Shown: positions 1 through 7,581, counted from the first letter of the stretch. The stretch is DNA of 64,000 nt from Myxococcales bacterium (GCA_003170275.1 PNAM01000042.1:59936-123935), one strand, 5' to 3'. The notes: a model not told the origin generated them from the sequence alone. Made by a program: numbers and translations.

Positions 1-1
1 C

Positions 2-418
2 TCCGTCTGCCCGCTGTTCTATCGGCCCGAGTGCGGCTGCGACGGCGTCACCTACGGCAACACCTGCCAGGCCGCGTCGCATGGCACCAGCATCCAGCGC
101 GTCGGTACGTGCGCGGCGAACGTGGTAGGCAACTGGGAATTCATCGCCAAGAGCGGCGGCAGCCACTACGACTACACTTTCAACGCCGACGGCACGTTCG
201 TCTCGACGGAGCAGCCGGGCTGCGCGTTCACCACCCCACGCTGCCTGATCAAGATCGCGCCCGCGTCGGGCAACTACGCGGTCTCGGCCACCGACCTGTC
301 GCTGACCTACAGCTCCGACTTCCGCAGCGGCCAGACCGCCGACTTCTCGATCCAGAAGGCGGGCACGCACCTGGTCGGCAGCGACTGGGGCGCCTCGCTC
401 GACCTCACCCGCAAGTAG
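2..418 (+). CDS. Kazal-type protease-inhibitor domain protein (5' end outside window)
   Basis: The reading frame is open from the first bases of the window, so the true N-terminus is missing; 138 residues remain. The first ~40 residues carry the Kazal signature: a Cys-Pro, then PECGCDGVTYGNTC, then a closing Cys. This is the Cys-rich fold of serine-protease inhibitors and of many secreted myxobacterial proteins. The remaining ~95 residues (from VVGNWEFIAKSGG) look like a small beta-rich domain with alternating hydrophobic residues that I do not recognise; its WEF...YDYTFNADGTF pattern resembles lipocalin-like stress domains, but this is only an impression. The supplied ORF beginning at 122 is the same frame started too late. 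The gene ends 5 bp before the 3' end of a convergent tRNA gene. Likely secreted, but the signal peptide is off-window. The Kazal call is firm; function is inferred. Confidence 0.75.
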   Translation, partial: SVCPLFYRPECGCDGVTYGNTCQAASHGTSIQRVGTCAANVVGNWEFIAKSGGSHYDYTFNADGTFVSTEQPGCAFTTPRCLIKIAPASGNYAVSATDLSLTYSSDFRSGQTADFSIQKAGTHLVGSDWGASLDLTRK

Positions 419-423
419 CCCGG

Positions 424-509
424 TGCCGGGGGCGGGAGTCGAACCCGCACACGCCTTTCGGCGTTAGGGATTTTAAGTCCCCTGCGTTTACCAGTTTCGC
501 CACCCCGGC
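424..509 (-). tRNA. tRNA-Leu (anticodon TAA)
   Basis: The reverse complement folds as a class II tRNA of 86 nt. The acceptor stem GCCGGGG pairs with CCCCGGC, followed by discriminator A; the D-arm region is GGCGAAACTGGTAAACGC; the anticodon loop CTTAAAA lies on a 5-bp stem and gives anticodon TAA; there is a long variable arm (AACGCCGAAAGGCGT), and a T-arm with GGTTCGACTCC. The length and long variable arm fit tRNA-Leu. CCA is not encoded. Upstream on the minus strand, TTGGCG (544-549) and TAGCGT (520-525), 18 bp apart, could be its promoter. Any integrase-type insertion at the tRNA 3' end would lie to the left (below 424), not on the methylase-remnant side. Confidence 0.93.
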
Positions 510-602
510 GTGGTGGTAAACGCTACGTCACGTCTGAGTTTTTCGCCAACTCGTGTTGCGAGTCGCTTTGACCGTTCGAGCCCGTTTGCGGTCGTCGTCG
601 TC

Positions 603-632
603 GGGGCCTACCAGGCCGTCACCGCGCCATGG
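603..632 (+). repeat. REP-like dispersed repeat, copy 1
   Basis: A 30-bp sequence starting GGGGCCTACCAGGCC and ending CGCGCCATGG recurs in inverted orientation at 3433-3462 with one mismatch. Each copy contains a short hairpin (GGCCT, 3-nt loop, AGGCC), and weaker similarity (GTCGTCG before, GTGGAAC after) extends the match to about 45 bp. Both copies are between genes. This copy sits directly in front of the surviving part of the methylase remnant. The look is that of a REP-type intergenic repeat; genome-wide copy number cannot be judged from one window. Confidence 0.6.
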
Positions 633-665
633 CGGCGGTGGAACGCACGTGCGCGACGCGAGCGT

Positions 666-1071
666 AGAAGTGACGTCACCTCACCGCCCTACCTCGGCAC
701 CTACGACTACGCGCAGCAGCACGCGCGCCGCTTCGGCCGGCTCGGGCTCGATCCGCGCCCGTTCGAGGAGCAGGAGATCGGCGCGACGCCGCGCCAAGAC
801 GCCCGACGCCGCGCTCGCCAAGTGGCAGGCCGACGTGGACGCGTTCGTCGCCGGGTTCGCGCGCGTGCTCGCGCTCGGGGGCCGCGCGTTCGTGGTGATC
901 GGCGACTCCGCGGTCGGCAAGCAGGTGATCCCCGGCGACGTCGCCATCCGCCGCGCGGCGGAGCGCTGCAAGCTGGTCGTCCCCGCCGCGGCAGTGCAGG
1001 TCCGCCCGAGCTTCTACCAGCCCGCCGCGCAGAAGACCCGCCGCGAGCACCTGCTCCTGCTCACCCGCTGA
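666..1071 (+). pseudogene. DNA methyltransferase remnant (TSPPY motif), truncated and frameshifted
   Basis: One frame encodes DVTSPPYLGTYDYAQQHARR and continues to EIGA; the next frame then continues RRRAKTPDAALAKW through VVIGDSAVGKQVIPGD to the stop at 1071. Joined, they read as the C-terminal half of an N6-adenine/N4-cytosine type methyltransferase with catalytic motif IV (TSPPY) followed by the family's YDY and EIGARR-like segments. The break lies at about 781-788 and is explained by loss of two bases from a GCGCGCG run. Nothing upstream of TSPPY (510-665) looks like the expected N-terminal half with the SAM-binding part; a REP-like repeat is there instead. So the gene is both 5'-truncated and frameshifted. 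A sequencing indel could explain the frameshift but not the missing half. The stop lies one base from the stop of the convergent lipoprotein gene. Confidence 0.65.
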
Positions 1072-1072
1072 G

Positions 1073-2749
1073 CTACATGAGCTTGCAAACGTTGGTGGTG
1101 CAACCCACGCCCCCGCAGCAATGCTGCGGCGAGACGCAGATCGGGCCGGGACACTGGCCACCACAGGTGTCCGCCTGGCGGCAACCGTCGCACTGAGGCG
1201 TGCAACACGTCCCGTTGTAGCAACGATCGCCGAAGCCGCACGTGCAGGTTCCGCCGCACGCCGTGTCGGGGCCCCCGCAGCTCGTGCCGCAGCTCGAGGT
1301 ACAGCAACTCCCCGTGGTGGAACACTTCTGCGGGAACGTGCAGCCGCTCCCGCAGGTGCCGCCGCAGCCGTCCGAGCCGCAGCTCTTTCCGGCGCAGTCC
1401 GGCGTGCAGCAAGCAGTGCCGAAGCAGGTCGAGCCGGAGACGCAGTCGCTCGGCACGCTGCAGGTGGCCGGACAATCGTTGCCACTGCACAAGAAGGCGC
1501 CGCACGAGGTCATCGTCGGCGCTGAGCAGCCACCGGCGCCATCGCAGCCCGCCTGATCGGTGCGCGTGCTCGTGCCCGACGGGCAGCTCTGTGCGCTACA
1601 GATCGTGGCCGCGCCGGCGAAGCCGCACGCGGTATTGGAGGCGCCGTCGCACGTTCCCTTGCACACGCCTGAGCCGGCGCACGCGCCGCGCGTGCCGTGC
1701 GGCTGGCCCGAAATCACGGTCTGGCAGCTTCCCACGTTGCCGCTCACGTCGCACGCCTCGCACTTGCCGGCACACGCGACGTTGCAGCACACCCCGTCGG
1801 CGCACTGATTCGAGGTGCACTCGGCGCTGGCCGCGCAGGCGCGCGCGATCGGCTTGGTGGCCAGGCACACGCCATTGTTGCAATACGGGGTCGCGGTCGC
1901 ACAGGTCGCGTCGCTGCCGCACGCGCCCAGACAATCGTTGCCGCTACAGGTGGTGCCGCAGTTGATGGTCTGCGGTACCGGGCACGAGCCCGCTGCGTCA
2001 CATCCAGCGGCGAGGGTCTTGGTGCTGCCCGTGCACGACTGCGCGCGGCAGCTCACCGACGAGCCAGGATAGGTGCACGCGGTGCGCGAGGAGGTCGTGC
2101 ACGATCCCATGCACGGGGCGGTTCCGGTGCAGTCGCCACGGGTGCCATGCGGCTGGCCCATGATGACGGCGCTGCAGGTGCCGGCCGAGCCCGCCACGTC
2201 GCAGGCCTCGCACTTGCCGTCGCACGGCAGGTTGCAGCACACGCCGTCGACGCAGCGCCCGGACACGCACTCGCCTCCGCCACCGCACGCGACGCCGTTG
2301 GCCTTCTGCGCGGTGATGAGATCGGGCGGAGATCCGCCGCCGTCGCTGCCACCGTCGCCCGCGTCATCGGGCGTGCCAGCGTCGAACGCGCCGATCGCGA
2401 GGGCCAGGCTGCTGCAGCCTGAAGGCAGCGTGACCGACTCGATCTTGGATCCGTGCACAACGCTGCCCACCAGCGCGTCGATCTCGACGCTGATCGATTT
2501 CCCGGTCGGATAGCCCGCCGGGAAGTCGACTTCGAGCGTGCCGGTCGCGTCGCCGGGCCTGTGCGCGACGTCGTCCGCGAGTGTCGCGCCGTCGAGGGTC
2601 ACCTCGACGTGCAGTACGTCGGCAGTCGCCGCGTCGGCGTCCAGCGTGAGGGTCACGTAGAGAGTCCCCTCCTTGCACGGGCGCGTGTCGACGCAGCCAG
2701 CCCACAGGAGCGCGAGCGCAGCGGGAGCAAGGAGGGTCTTCATCATCAT
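1073..2749 (-). CDS. Cys-rich repeat lipoprotein, 558 aa
   Basis: The N-terminus is a lipoprotein signal peptide with lipobox LWAGC, so the mature protein should be anchored to a membrane by Cys ~19. About 110 residues of beta-rich sequence follow. Next come two tandem copies of a roughly 150-residue Cys-rich unit, each with the core DGVCCN(L/V)xCxGKCEACDV and a shared GQPHGTRG segment, and then a Cys/Gly-rich tail with CGSDGCGGTCG-type motifs. Such arrays are common in exported myxobacterial proteins and presumably form disulphide-rich knots; a specific function is not known to me. The start ATG follows directly on the TAG stop of the TPR gene at 2750, so the two are probably cotranscribed and translationally coupled. 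The several ORFs on the opposite strand are shadows. The architecture is clear; the role at the cell surface is inferred. Confidence 0.8.
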   Translation of the reverse strand: MMMKTLLAPAALALLWAGCVDTRPCKEGTLYVTLTLDADAATADVLHVEVTLDGATLADDVAHRPGDATGTLEVDFPAGYPTGKSISVEIDALVGSVVHGSKIESVTLPSGCSSLALAIGAFDAGTPDDAGDGGSDGGGSPPDLITAQKANGVACGGGGECVSGRCVDGVCCNLPCDGKCEACDVAGSAGTCSAVIMGQPHGTRGDCTGTAPCMGSCTTSSRTACTYPGSSVSCRAQSCTGSTKTLAAGCDAAGSCPVPQTINCGTTCSGNDCLGACGSDATCATATPYCNNGVCLATKPIARACAASAECTSNQCADGVCCNVACAGKCEACDVSGNVGSCQTVISGQPHGTRGACAGSGVCKGTCDGASNTACGFAGAATICSAQSCPSGTSTRTDQAGCDGAGGCSAPTMTSCGAFLCSGNDCPATCSVPSDCVSGSTCFGTACCTPDCAGKSCGSDGCGGTCGSGCTFPQKCSTTGSCCTSSCGTSCGGPDTACGGTCTCGFGDRCYNGTCCTPQCDGCRQADTCGGQCPGPICVSPQHCCGGVGCTTNVCKLM

Positions 2750-3385
2750 CTAATGGAGCCGCGCCGTTCCGAAGCTGCCGCTCGGATCCTGCGGGCCGCC
2801 CGACAGCCCCAGCCCCAGCCCGAGGCCAACCCCCAGCCCGACCGCTGCGACCGCCCCGACGACCACACCGATGACCCACGGCTTGACCCGTTGCCTCTTT
2901 TGCGGCGGCGGTGCGGTGAGCGTGGCCGCCAGGTCGGGGTGGCTCACGACCGGGTGGGACGGCGGCTCGTCGGGCGGCGGCGCGGCCACCGGCTTGCCGA
3001 CCGGCGCGACCTCGGTCGGCGGCGAGGCCGTAGCCCGCTTGTCGCTCTCGATCGCCGCGTTGAGCGCGACGATGTGGCGCTGCACCTCGTCCCGGTTTCG
3101 CTGCTTGTCGAACAGCCGCAGGTAGTTCTGGTACAGCAGCAGGGCGCGCGGCTTGTTGCCTGCCAGCCGATGCGACTGCGCCGCGTTGTATAAGAGCGCC
3201 GGGTCGGGCTTCACCGCAAACGCCTTCTCGTAGGCGATCGCCGCTTCGGGGTAGTTGCCGAGCGCGTAGGCCGACAGCCCCTGCTCGTAGTAGGCCTTGG
3301 CGTCCTCGAGCCCACCGGCGTGCGCGACCCCGCACAGAAGTGCGCACGCAACGCCAATCGATCTCAGGGTACTACTACCCACCAC
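2750..3385 (-). CDS. Exported TPR protein with C-terminal membrane helix, 211 aa
   Basis: Starts with a signal peptide (SIGVACALLCGVAHA) followed at about residues 25-115 by two to three TPR units (AKAYYEQGLSAYALGNYPEA and a following LLYNAAQSHRLAGNKPRAL). A Pro-rich linker leads to a basic patch (QKRQRVKPW) and a single Gly/Val-rich membrane helix near residue 180, then a short tail. This layout recurs widely in myxobacterial proteins, usually as periplasmic scaffolds; its partner here is likely the Cys-rich lipoprotein encoded immediately downstream with no gap. The start is a GTG. A TACCCT hexamer 9 nt before it could be the -10 box of a leaderless promoter, but this is one of the weaker examples. 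TPR call firm, function unknown. Confidence 0.75.
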   Translation of the reverse strand: MVGSSTLRSIGVACALLCGVAHAGGLEDAKAYYEQGLSAYALGNYPEAAIAYEKAFAVKPDPALLYNAAQSHRLAGNKPRALLLYQNYLRLFDKQRNRDEVQRHIVALNAAIESDKRATASPPTEVAPVGKPVAAPPPDEPPSHPVVSHPDLAATLTAPPPQKRQRVKPWVIGVVVGAVAAVGLGVGLGLGLGLSGGPQDPSGSFGTARLH

Positions 3386-3432
3386 TAGATAATGAGGGTA
3401 TCAACTTTCGGCGGGCTGTTCCACTGCTGCTT

Positions 3433-3462
3433 CCATGGCGCGGTGACGGCCTGGGAGGCCCC
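3433..3462 (-). repeat. REP-like dispersed repeat, copy 2 (inverted)
   Basis: Reverse complement of the 603-632 element, 29 of 30 bases identical (GGGGCCTCCCAGGCC... here). It lies in the 120-bp gap between the aldehyde dehydrogenase stop and the TPR gene start. The flanking TGGAAC (minus strand) is also shared with copy 1. The two copies face each other around the methylase remnant and the lipoprotein/TPR pair. Confidence 0.6.
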
Positions 3463-3505
3463 GCCGACGACACCGGCGCCGGCACGGTAAGCCGGTTTTC
3501 TTCGA

Positions 3506-4945
3506 CTACCCGGCGGTCGTCGTCGCCCCGTAGCCGATGACCGCCTTGGTCTCGAGAAACTCGTGGATGCCGAACTCACCGCCCCATTCGCGGCCGTTGC
3601 CGGACTGCTTGTAGCCGCCGAACGGAACGTTGAAGTCCACCGGTGCGCCGTTGAGGTGCACGTTGCCGGTGCGTAGCTGGGCCGCCACCTTGCGCGCGTG
3701 GTCGATCGAGCAGGACTGCACGTAGCCCGACAGACCGTAGACGGTGTCGTTCGCCAAGTCGATCGCCTGCTGCTCGGTGTCGTAGGGCAGGATCGCGAGC
3801 ACTGGCCCGAAGATCTCCTCGCGCGCGATGGTCATGTCGTTCTTGACGTCGGCGAAGATCGTGGGCCGCACGTAATAGCCGTGGCTCAGACCCTCCGGCC
3901 GTCCCAGGCCGCCCACCACGAGCCGCGCGCCTTCGTCGATGCCCTTCTTGATGAGCCCCTGGATCTTGTTGTACTGGGCCTCGCTCACCACGGGACCCAG
4001 GCTCCCGGGCGATCCGTCGCCCACCCTGGTCGTCTCGACGACGGCCTTGGCCATGGCCGCGATCTCGTCCTGCTTTCTGCGCGGCACGAACATCCGCGTG
4101 GGCGCGTTGCAGGATTGGCCGGAGTTGAGGAACAGGCTGCTCAGCTCCGACTCGACCGCCTTCTGAAAGTCGGCGTCTTCCAGGACGATGTTGGCGGACT
4201 TGCCGCCCAGCTCCTGCGCCACGCGCTTGACCGTGTCCGCTGCGGCCTTGGCCACCGCGATGCCGGCGCGCGTCGAGCCGGTGAACGACATCATGTCGAT
4301 GCCCGGATGCCTGGACATCGCGTCGCCGACGGTGGGTCCGTCGCCATTGACCAGGTTGAAGACACCGGCGGGAACGCCCGCTTCATGCATCACCTGCGCG
4401 AAGACCATGGCGTTGAGCGGGGCGATCTCGCTCGGCTTGAGGACCATCGTGCAGCCGGCGGCGAGCGCCGGCGCCACCTTGCAGGCGATCTGGTTGACCG
4501 GCCAGTTCCACGGCGTGATCAGCCCGCACACGCCTACCGCCTCGTAGCGGATCATGTTGTTGCCGCGCGGCACCTCGAACTGGAAGTCCGTGAGCGCCTG
4601 CAACGTCCCGCCGAAGTGGGCCAGCGCCGAGGGACCCTGCGCCGCCTTGGCCAACCACATGGGCGCGCCCATCTCGCTATGGATCGCCTCTGCGATCTCG
4701 CCCAGATGCTTCTGGTAGGTGGCGATGATCGATTGCATCAGCTCGATGCGTTGCTTCTTGGTAGTGCGCGAGAAGCTCTCGAAGGCCCGGCGCGCTGCAG
4801 CCACCGCCTTGTCCACGTCGGCAGGGGAGCCCAGCGATACGCGAGCGAAGGCCTGTTCGTTGGCGGGGTTGATGACGTCGCGGGTCGAAGGCGTGACCGG
4901 ATTGACCCATTTCCCATCGATATAGAACTGCAGGCGCTCGAGCAT
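3506..4945 (-). CDS. NAD(P)-dependent aldehyde dehydrogenase, 479 aa
   Basis: Full-length member of the aldehyde dehydrogenase superfamily, which oxidises aldehydes to acids with NAD(P)+. Visible landmarks: the substrate-channel Asn in TPWNWPVNQ, the cofactor-binding FTGSTRAG, the general-base Glu in QELGGKS (about 245), and the nucleophile Cys279 in NSGQSCNAP, followed by EEIFGPVL and NDTVYGLSGYVQ. Length matches the family norm of ~480-500. Upstream by 59 bp on the same strand is a 92-residue dimeric-barrel-like protein, and beyond that a divergent MarR regulator, so this looks like a small inducible detoxification or catabolic operon. The actual substrate cannot be deduced; the family includes betaine-aldehyde, salicylaldehyde and medium-chain aldehyde enzymes. 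Confidence 0.92.
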   Translation of the reverse strand: MLERLQFYIDGKWVNPVTPSTRDVINPANEQAFARVSLGSPADVDKAVAAARRAFESFSRTTKKQRIELMQSIIATYQKHLGEIAEAIHSEMGAPMWLAKAAQGPSALAHFGGTLQALTDFQFEVPRGNNMIRYEAVGVCGLITPWNWPVNQIACKVAPALAAGCTMVLKPSEIAPLNAMVFAQVMHEAGVPAGVFNLVNGDGPTVGDAMSRHPGIDMMSFTGSTRAGIAVAKAAADTVKRVAQELGGKSANIVLEDADFQKAVESELSSLFLNSGQSCNAPTRMFVPRRKQDEIAAMAKAVVETTRVGDGSPGSLGPVVSEAQYNKIQGLIKKGIDEGARLVVGGLGRPEGLSHGYYVRPTIFADVKNDMTIAREEIFGPVLAILPYDTEQQAIDLANDTVYGLSGYVQSCSIDHARKVAAQLRTGNVHLNGAPVDFNVPFGGYKQSGNGREWGGEFGIHEFLETKAVIGYGATTTAG

Positions 4946-5004
4946 GGCCGTCTCCCTTGTGGTGTGTTGGCGTCGCGGGGATGCGGCACTATAGTGGAAC
5001 CGCT

Positions 5005-5283
5005 TCAGGCAGTCATCTTATGGTCGGCGATCCAGATCTCCCGCTTCACCTTGCCGGCCCGCGCCACGCCTTCCTTGAACGCCTGCGACTTGAACCACTC
5101 CATGGCGCGCGTGATCTCCTGGACGTCGAGGTGCACCAGGACCGACCCTGGCTCGGCGGCGTCGCGGTAGACCGGACCGTCGGTGATGCCGTAGTCCAGG
5201 CGCGCCGTCTGGCAGCTGTTGTGCGCCTCGAGCCAGAGGTCGTAATTCTCGGGGGTCACGCGAATGAGAATGGCCGTGCTCAT
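5005..5283 (-). CDS. Small dimeric alpha/beta-barrel-like protein, 92 aa
   Basis: Starts MSTAILIRVTPENYDLW. Strand-helix-strand patterning (a short beta strand, a helix containing WLEAHNS, a strand GSVLVHLDV, a helix EITRAMEWFKS, a final strand REIWIADH) resembles the ABM/DUF1330-like dimeric barrel fold used by small monooxygenases and stress proteins. No catalytic residues can be assigned. It is the first gene of a likely two-gene operon with the aldehyde dehydrogenase, and its promoter region is shared with the divergent MarR gene. The recognition is structural and tentative; it may be a sensor, a detoxifying enzyme, or an accessory to the dehydrogenase. Confidence 0.65.
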   Translation of the reverse strand: MSTAILIRVTPENYDLWLEAHNSCQTARLDYGITDGPVYRDAAEPGSVLVHLDVQEITRAMEWFKSQAFKEGVARAGKVKREIWIADHKMTA

Positions 5284-5314
5284 GTAGTCGCTCCTGGTAG
5301 GGGTGGCTTCGAAT

Positions 5315-5349
5315 CACTTGTATCGTGAAACAGTTTCGTTTGTAAAGTG
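5315..5349. promoter_or_regulatory. Probable MarR operator between divergent genes
   Basis: The gap between the 92-aa gene and the marR gene contains a perfect 11-bp dyad GAAACAGTTTC (5327-5337) centred on base 5332. CACTT (5315-5319) and AAGTG (5345-5349) are symmetric about the same base. MarR-family dimers usually bind palindromes of 16-20 bp in such divergent regions and repress both sides, so this is the best operator candidate. Autoregulation is inferred. Confidence 0.5.
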
Positions 5350-5382
5350 TTTTTCGGTGAAGAAAGCGATAGAGTGTCTCCC

Positions 5383-5826
5383 ATGAAGAAGCCCAGACGC
5401 GCTGCCGACTTGTCGAAGACCGTGTGCATGGATCTGGCGCGCGGCTTTCATCGGGTCCGCGCCGAGATGGTCGCGCACGCCGAGCGCTACGCCAGGGAAG
5501 CGGGCGTCGAGGCGAGCCTGCTCGCGCTAATCCATGTGCTCGGCCTGCGCGGCCCCACGCGCATGAGCGACCTCGCCGAGCGCACCGTCATCGCTGCGCC
5601 CAGCATCACCCGCCGCGCCAAGCAGCTCGAGGCGCTCGGGCTGGCGGTGCGGGAACGGGCTCCCACCTCCGATCGCGAGGTCCTCATCCGGCTCACCGAA
5701 GCCGGCCGCGCTCTGTTCGAGCGCAGCTTCCGCTTCATCCACGACGAGCACGCCCGCTACTTCGACGACCGCCTCGGCGCCGCCGAACAGCGACAGCTGC
5801 TGGCCCTGCTCGAGCGGCTGCGCTGA
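5383..5826 (+). CDS. MarR-family transcriptional regulator, 147 aa
   Basis: Winged-helix regulator of the MarR type: an N-terminal dimerisation helix (about 10-45), a helix-turn-helix at about 60-90 (RMSDLAERTVIAAPSITRRA), the wing with ERAPTSDREVLIRLTEAG and the C-terminal dimerisation helices. The supplied ORF starts at a GTG 36 bp upstream. I prefer ATG 5383 because TAGAGT (5370-5375) lies 7 nt before it, matching the leaderless pattern seen elsewhere in the window, and because the extra residues are not regulator-like. It is divergent from the small barrel protein/aldehyde dehydrogenase pair and probably represses it in response to an aromatic or aldehyde ligand; ligand and target are inferred from position. 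Confidence 0.85.
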   Translation: MKKPRRAADLSKTVCMDLARGFHRVRAEMVAHAERYAREAGVEASLLALIHVLGLRGPTRMSDLAERTVIAAPSITRRAKQLEALGLAVRERAPTSDREVLIRLTEAGRALFERSFRFIHDEHARYFDDRLGAAEQRQLLALLERLR

Positions 5827-5871
5827 CCGCTACGCTTCCGCGGGAGACACGATTCGTGGTAACAGCGGGAC

Positions 5872-6846
5872 ATGCTCCGGCGGGCCTGGCCGATCTTGCT
5901 CTTCGCAGCTGCCTGCGCGCCCTCGATCGGTGAGCGCAGCGCGGCGATCATCGGCGGCGTGCGCGACAGCGGCGATCCGGCGATCGTGTTGCTGGTCGCG
6001 TATCCGCCGAGTCTGTCGACCTTCGACACCTGCACGGCCTCGGTCGTCGGGCCGTCGCTGCTGCTCACCGCCGCCCACTGCGTCGACGCGGCGAATCATC
6101 CCGGCTATTCGTTCGGCGCGTTCCTCGGCGACGACGCCTCGGCGTACGCCACCGCGGCCACGCTGGCGCCGCAGCTCCTACCCGCCGCGGCGGTCCACGT
6201 GCACCCGCAGTACGATCCGCAGCCGCCGTTCACCGCGGACCTTGCCGTCGTCGAGCTGGCCAGCCCGCTGTCGATCGTGCCGCTGCCGGTCGGCCACGCG
6301 GCGCTCGCCTCGTCGCTGGTCGGCCAGTCGGCCACGCTCATCGGCTACGGCCAGATCCAATACCAGCAGTTCAACGTGAAGAAGTATTCGACCGCCACCA
6401 CCATCGCCAGCCTGCCCGCCGACGATACGGTGGTGGTGGGCGACGCGCAGCATCGGAGCTGCGTCGGCGACTCCGGCGGGCCGGCGCTGATCTCCGTCGC
6501 AGGGATCGAGACCATCGTCGGCGTCGACTCCTACACCGACACCACTGGCTGCACGCAGCCGTCGCACTACCGCCGCGTCGACCTCTACGCCGGCTTTCTC
6601 GATCCGTTCCTTCCCGCGCCCGCGCCCGCGCTGGACCTGAGCGCTGCGCCGGCCGACGGGAGCACCTCGCTCGATCTCGGCGACGATCTGGGCGGCGCCA
6701 GCGACGGGGCTGGAGCATCACCAGTCCCACCGCCAGCCCCACCGGGCGGCGGTGGCTGCGAGATCGGCGGCGCGAACAGCGGCGTCACGATGACCGCGCT
6801 CGCCGCGCTTCTCTTGTGGCTCGTGCGGCGTAGACGCCATAGCTGA
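5872..6846 (+). CDS. Trypsin-like serine protease with MYXO-CTERM-like tail, 324 aa
   Basis: Exported S1-family protease. The N-terminus is a lipoprotein-type signal ending FAAAC. The activation-site-like IIGG follows, then the catalytic triad: His in LLTAAHCVDA, Asp in FTADLAVVEL, Ser in SCVGDSGGPAL. After the protease domain (about 25-245) comes an acidic/Ala-rich linker and a Pro/Gly stretch, then GGGGCEIGG, a hydrophobic helix (ALAALLLWLV) and a terminal RRRR. That Cys-helix-Arg tail is the tripartite form of the MYXO-CTERM sorting signal, which in Myxococcota is processed so that the protein is held at the cell surface. Two possible lipidation Cys (N- and C-terminal) is odd; the N-terminal one may be an ordinary signal peptide. 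Substrate unknown. Confidence 0.88.
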   Translation: MLRRAWPILLFAAACAPSIGERSAAIIGGVRDSGDPAIVLLVAYPPSLSTFDTCTASVVGPSLLLTAAHCVDAANHPGYSFGAFLGDDASAYATAATLAPQLLPAAAVHVHPQYDPQPPFTADLAVVELASPLSIVPLPVGHAALASSLVGQSATLIGYGQIQYQQFNVKKYSTATTIASLPADDTVVVGDAQHRSCVGDSGGPALISVAGIETIVGVDSYTDTTGCTQPSHYRRVDLYAGFLDPFLPAPAPALDLSAAPADGSTSLDLGDDLGGASDGAGASPVPPPAPPGGGGCEIGGANSGVTMTALAALLLWLVRRRRHS

Positions 6847-6900
6847 AGCTGGTCGGACCAGTGCTTGCCGTTTGGCGGTCGGGCGCGTAAGAATCGCTTC

Positions 6901-7581
6901 ATGTTGCGCGCGGTGCTCTTCGATCTCGACGGGACGCTGGTCGACAGCGAGCGTCAGAACGCCGAGTCGGTGGCGCGCGTGCTGACCCGCCGCGGGCGGC
7001 CACTCACCGACGAGGAGCGCGCGTTCGTGATCGGCCACGGGTGGGCCGAGATCCACCATCATCTGGTGTCGCACGGGGGCGTCGATCTGCCGCTCGAGGA
7101 GCTGATGCGGATGGCGGCGCACGAGCGCGAGCTGCTGGTGCAGGAGCAGGGCCTCGAGGTGCTTCCAGGCGCGGTCGAGCTGGTGCGGCGCGTCACCGGC
7201 CGGTACGCATCGGTGGTGGTCTCGGGCTCGAGCCGAGCCGAGATCGAGATGTGCCTGCGCGCCCTCGACGTGTATGGCTGCTTTCCGTGGTTCGTCGGCG
7301 CCGAGGACGCGGCGCGAGGTAAGCCGTTTCCCGACGGGTACCTGCTGGCAGCCCAGCGGCTCGGGGTGAAACCAGCCGAATGCCTGGTGATCGAGGACTC
7401 GGCCGCCGGTATCCGGGCGGGCCGCAGCGCCGGGATGACCGTGGTCGCCGTGCGCGCCGGCAACTTCGCGGGCCAGCCGCAGGACGAGGCCCACCTGATC
7501 GTCGGCACGCTGCTGGAGCTCGACGACGCAATGCTGGCGCGCCTCTCCGACGGTGCTTACGCTATTATCGAGAAGCAGTAA
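6901..7581 (+). CDS. HAD-superfamily phosphatase/phosphomutase, 226 aa
   Basis: Carries the four HAD motifs: nucleophile motif DLDGTLVDSE at residues 8-17 (Asp8, Asp10), the motif II Ser in VVVSGSS, Lys in RGKPFPDGYL, and the acidic motif IV IEDSAAGIRAG. The helical cap after motif I and the overall length match the beta-phosphoglucomutase/phosphoglycolate-phosphatase subgroup. Phosphate-ester hydrolysis or sugar-phosphate mutase activity on a small cytoplasmic metabolite is expected; the exact substrate cannot be told. Start ATG 6901 is chosen over the longer ORF at 6865 because MLRAVLFDLDGT is the natural N-terminus, and because TTGCCG-17 bp-TAAGAA (6865-6893) ends 7 nt before it, giving a leaderless promoter. 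The stop overlaps the HMG-CoA lyase start (TAATG). Confidence 0.88.
   Translation: MLRAVLFDLDGTLVDSERQNAESVARVLTRRGRPLTDEERAFVIGHGWAEIHHHLVSHGGVDLPLEELMRMAAHERELLVQEQGLEVLPGAVELVRRVTGRYASVVVSGSSRAEIEMCLRALDVYGCFPWFVGAEDAARGKPFPDGYLLAAQRLGVKPAECLVIEDSAAGIRAGRSAGMTVVAVRAGNFAGQPQDEAHLIVGTLLELDDAMLARLSDGAYAIIEKQ

Noticed and set aside
424-1071. Methylase remnant as the end of an element integrated into tRNA-Leu
   Set aside because: Integration normally uses the tRNA 3' end, which faces left (424); the remnant is on the 5' side. No integrase or attachment repeat was seen.
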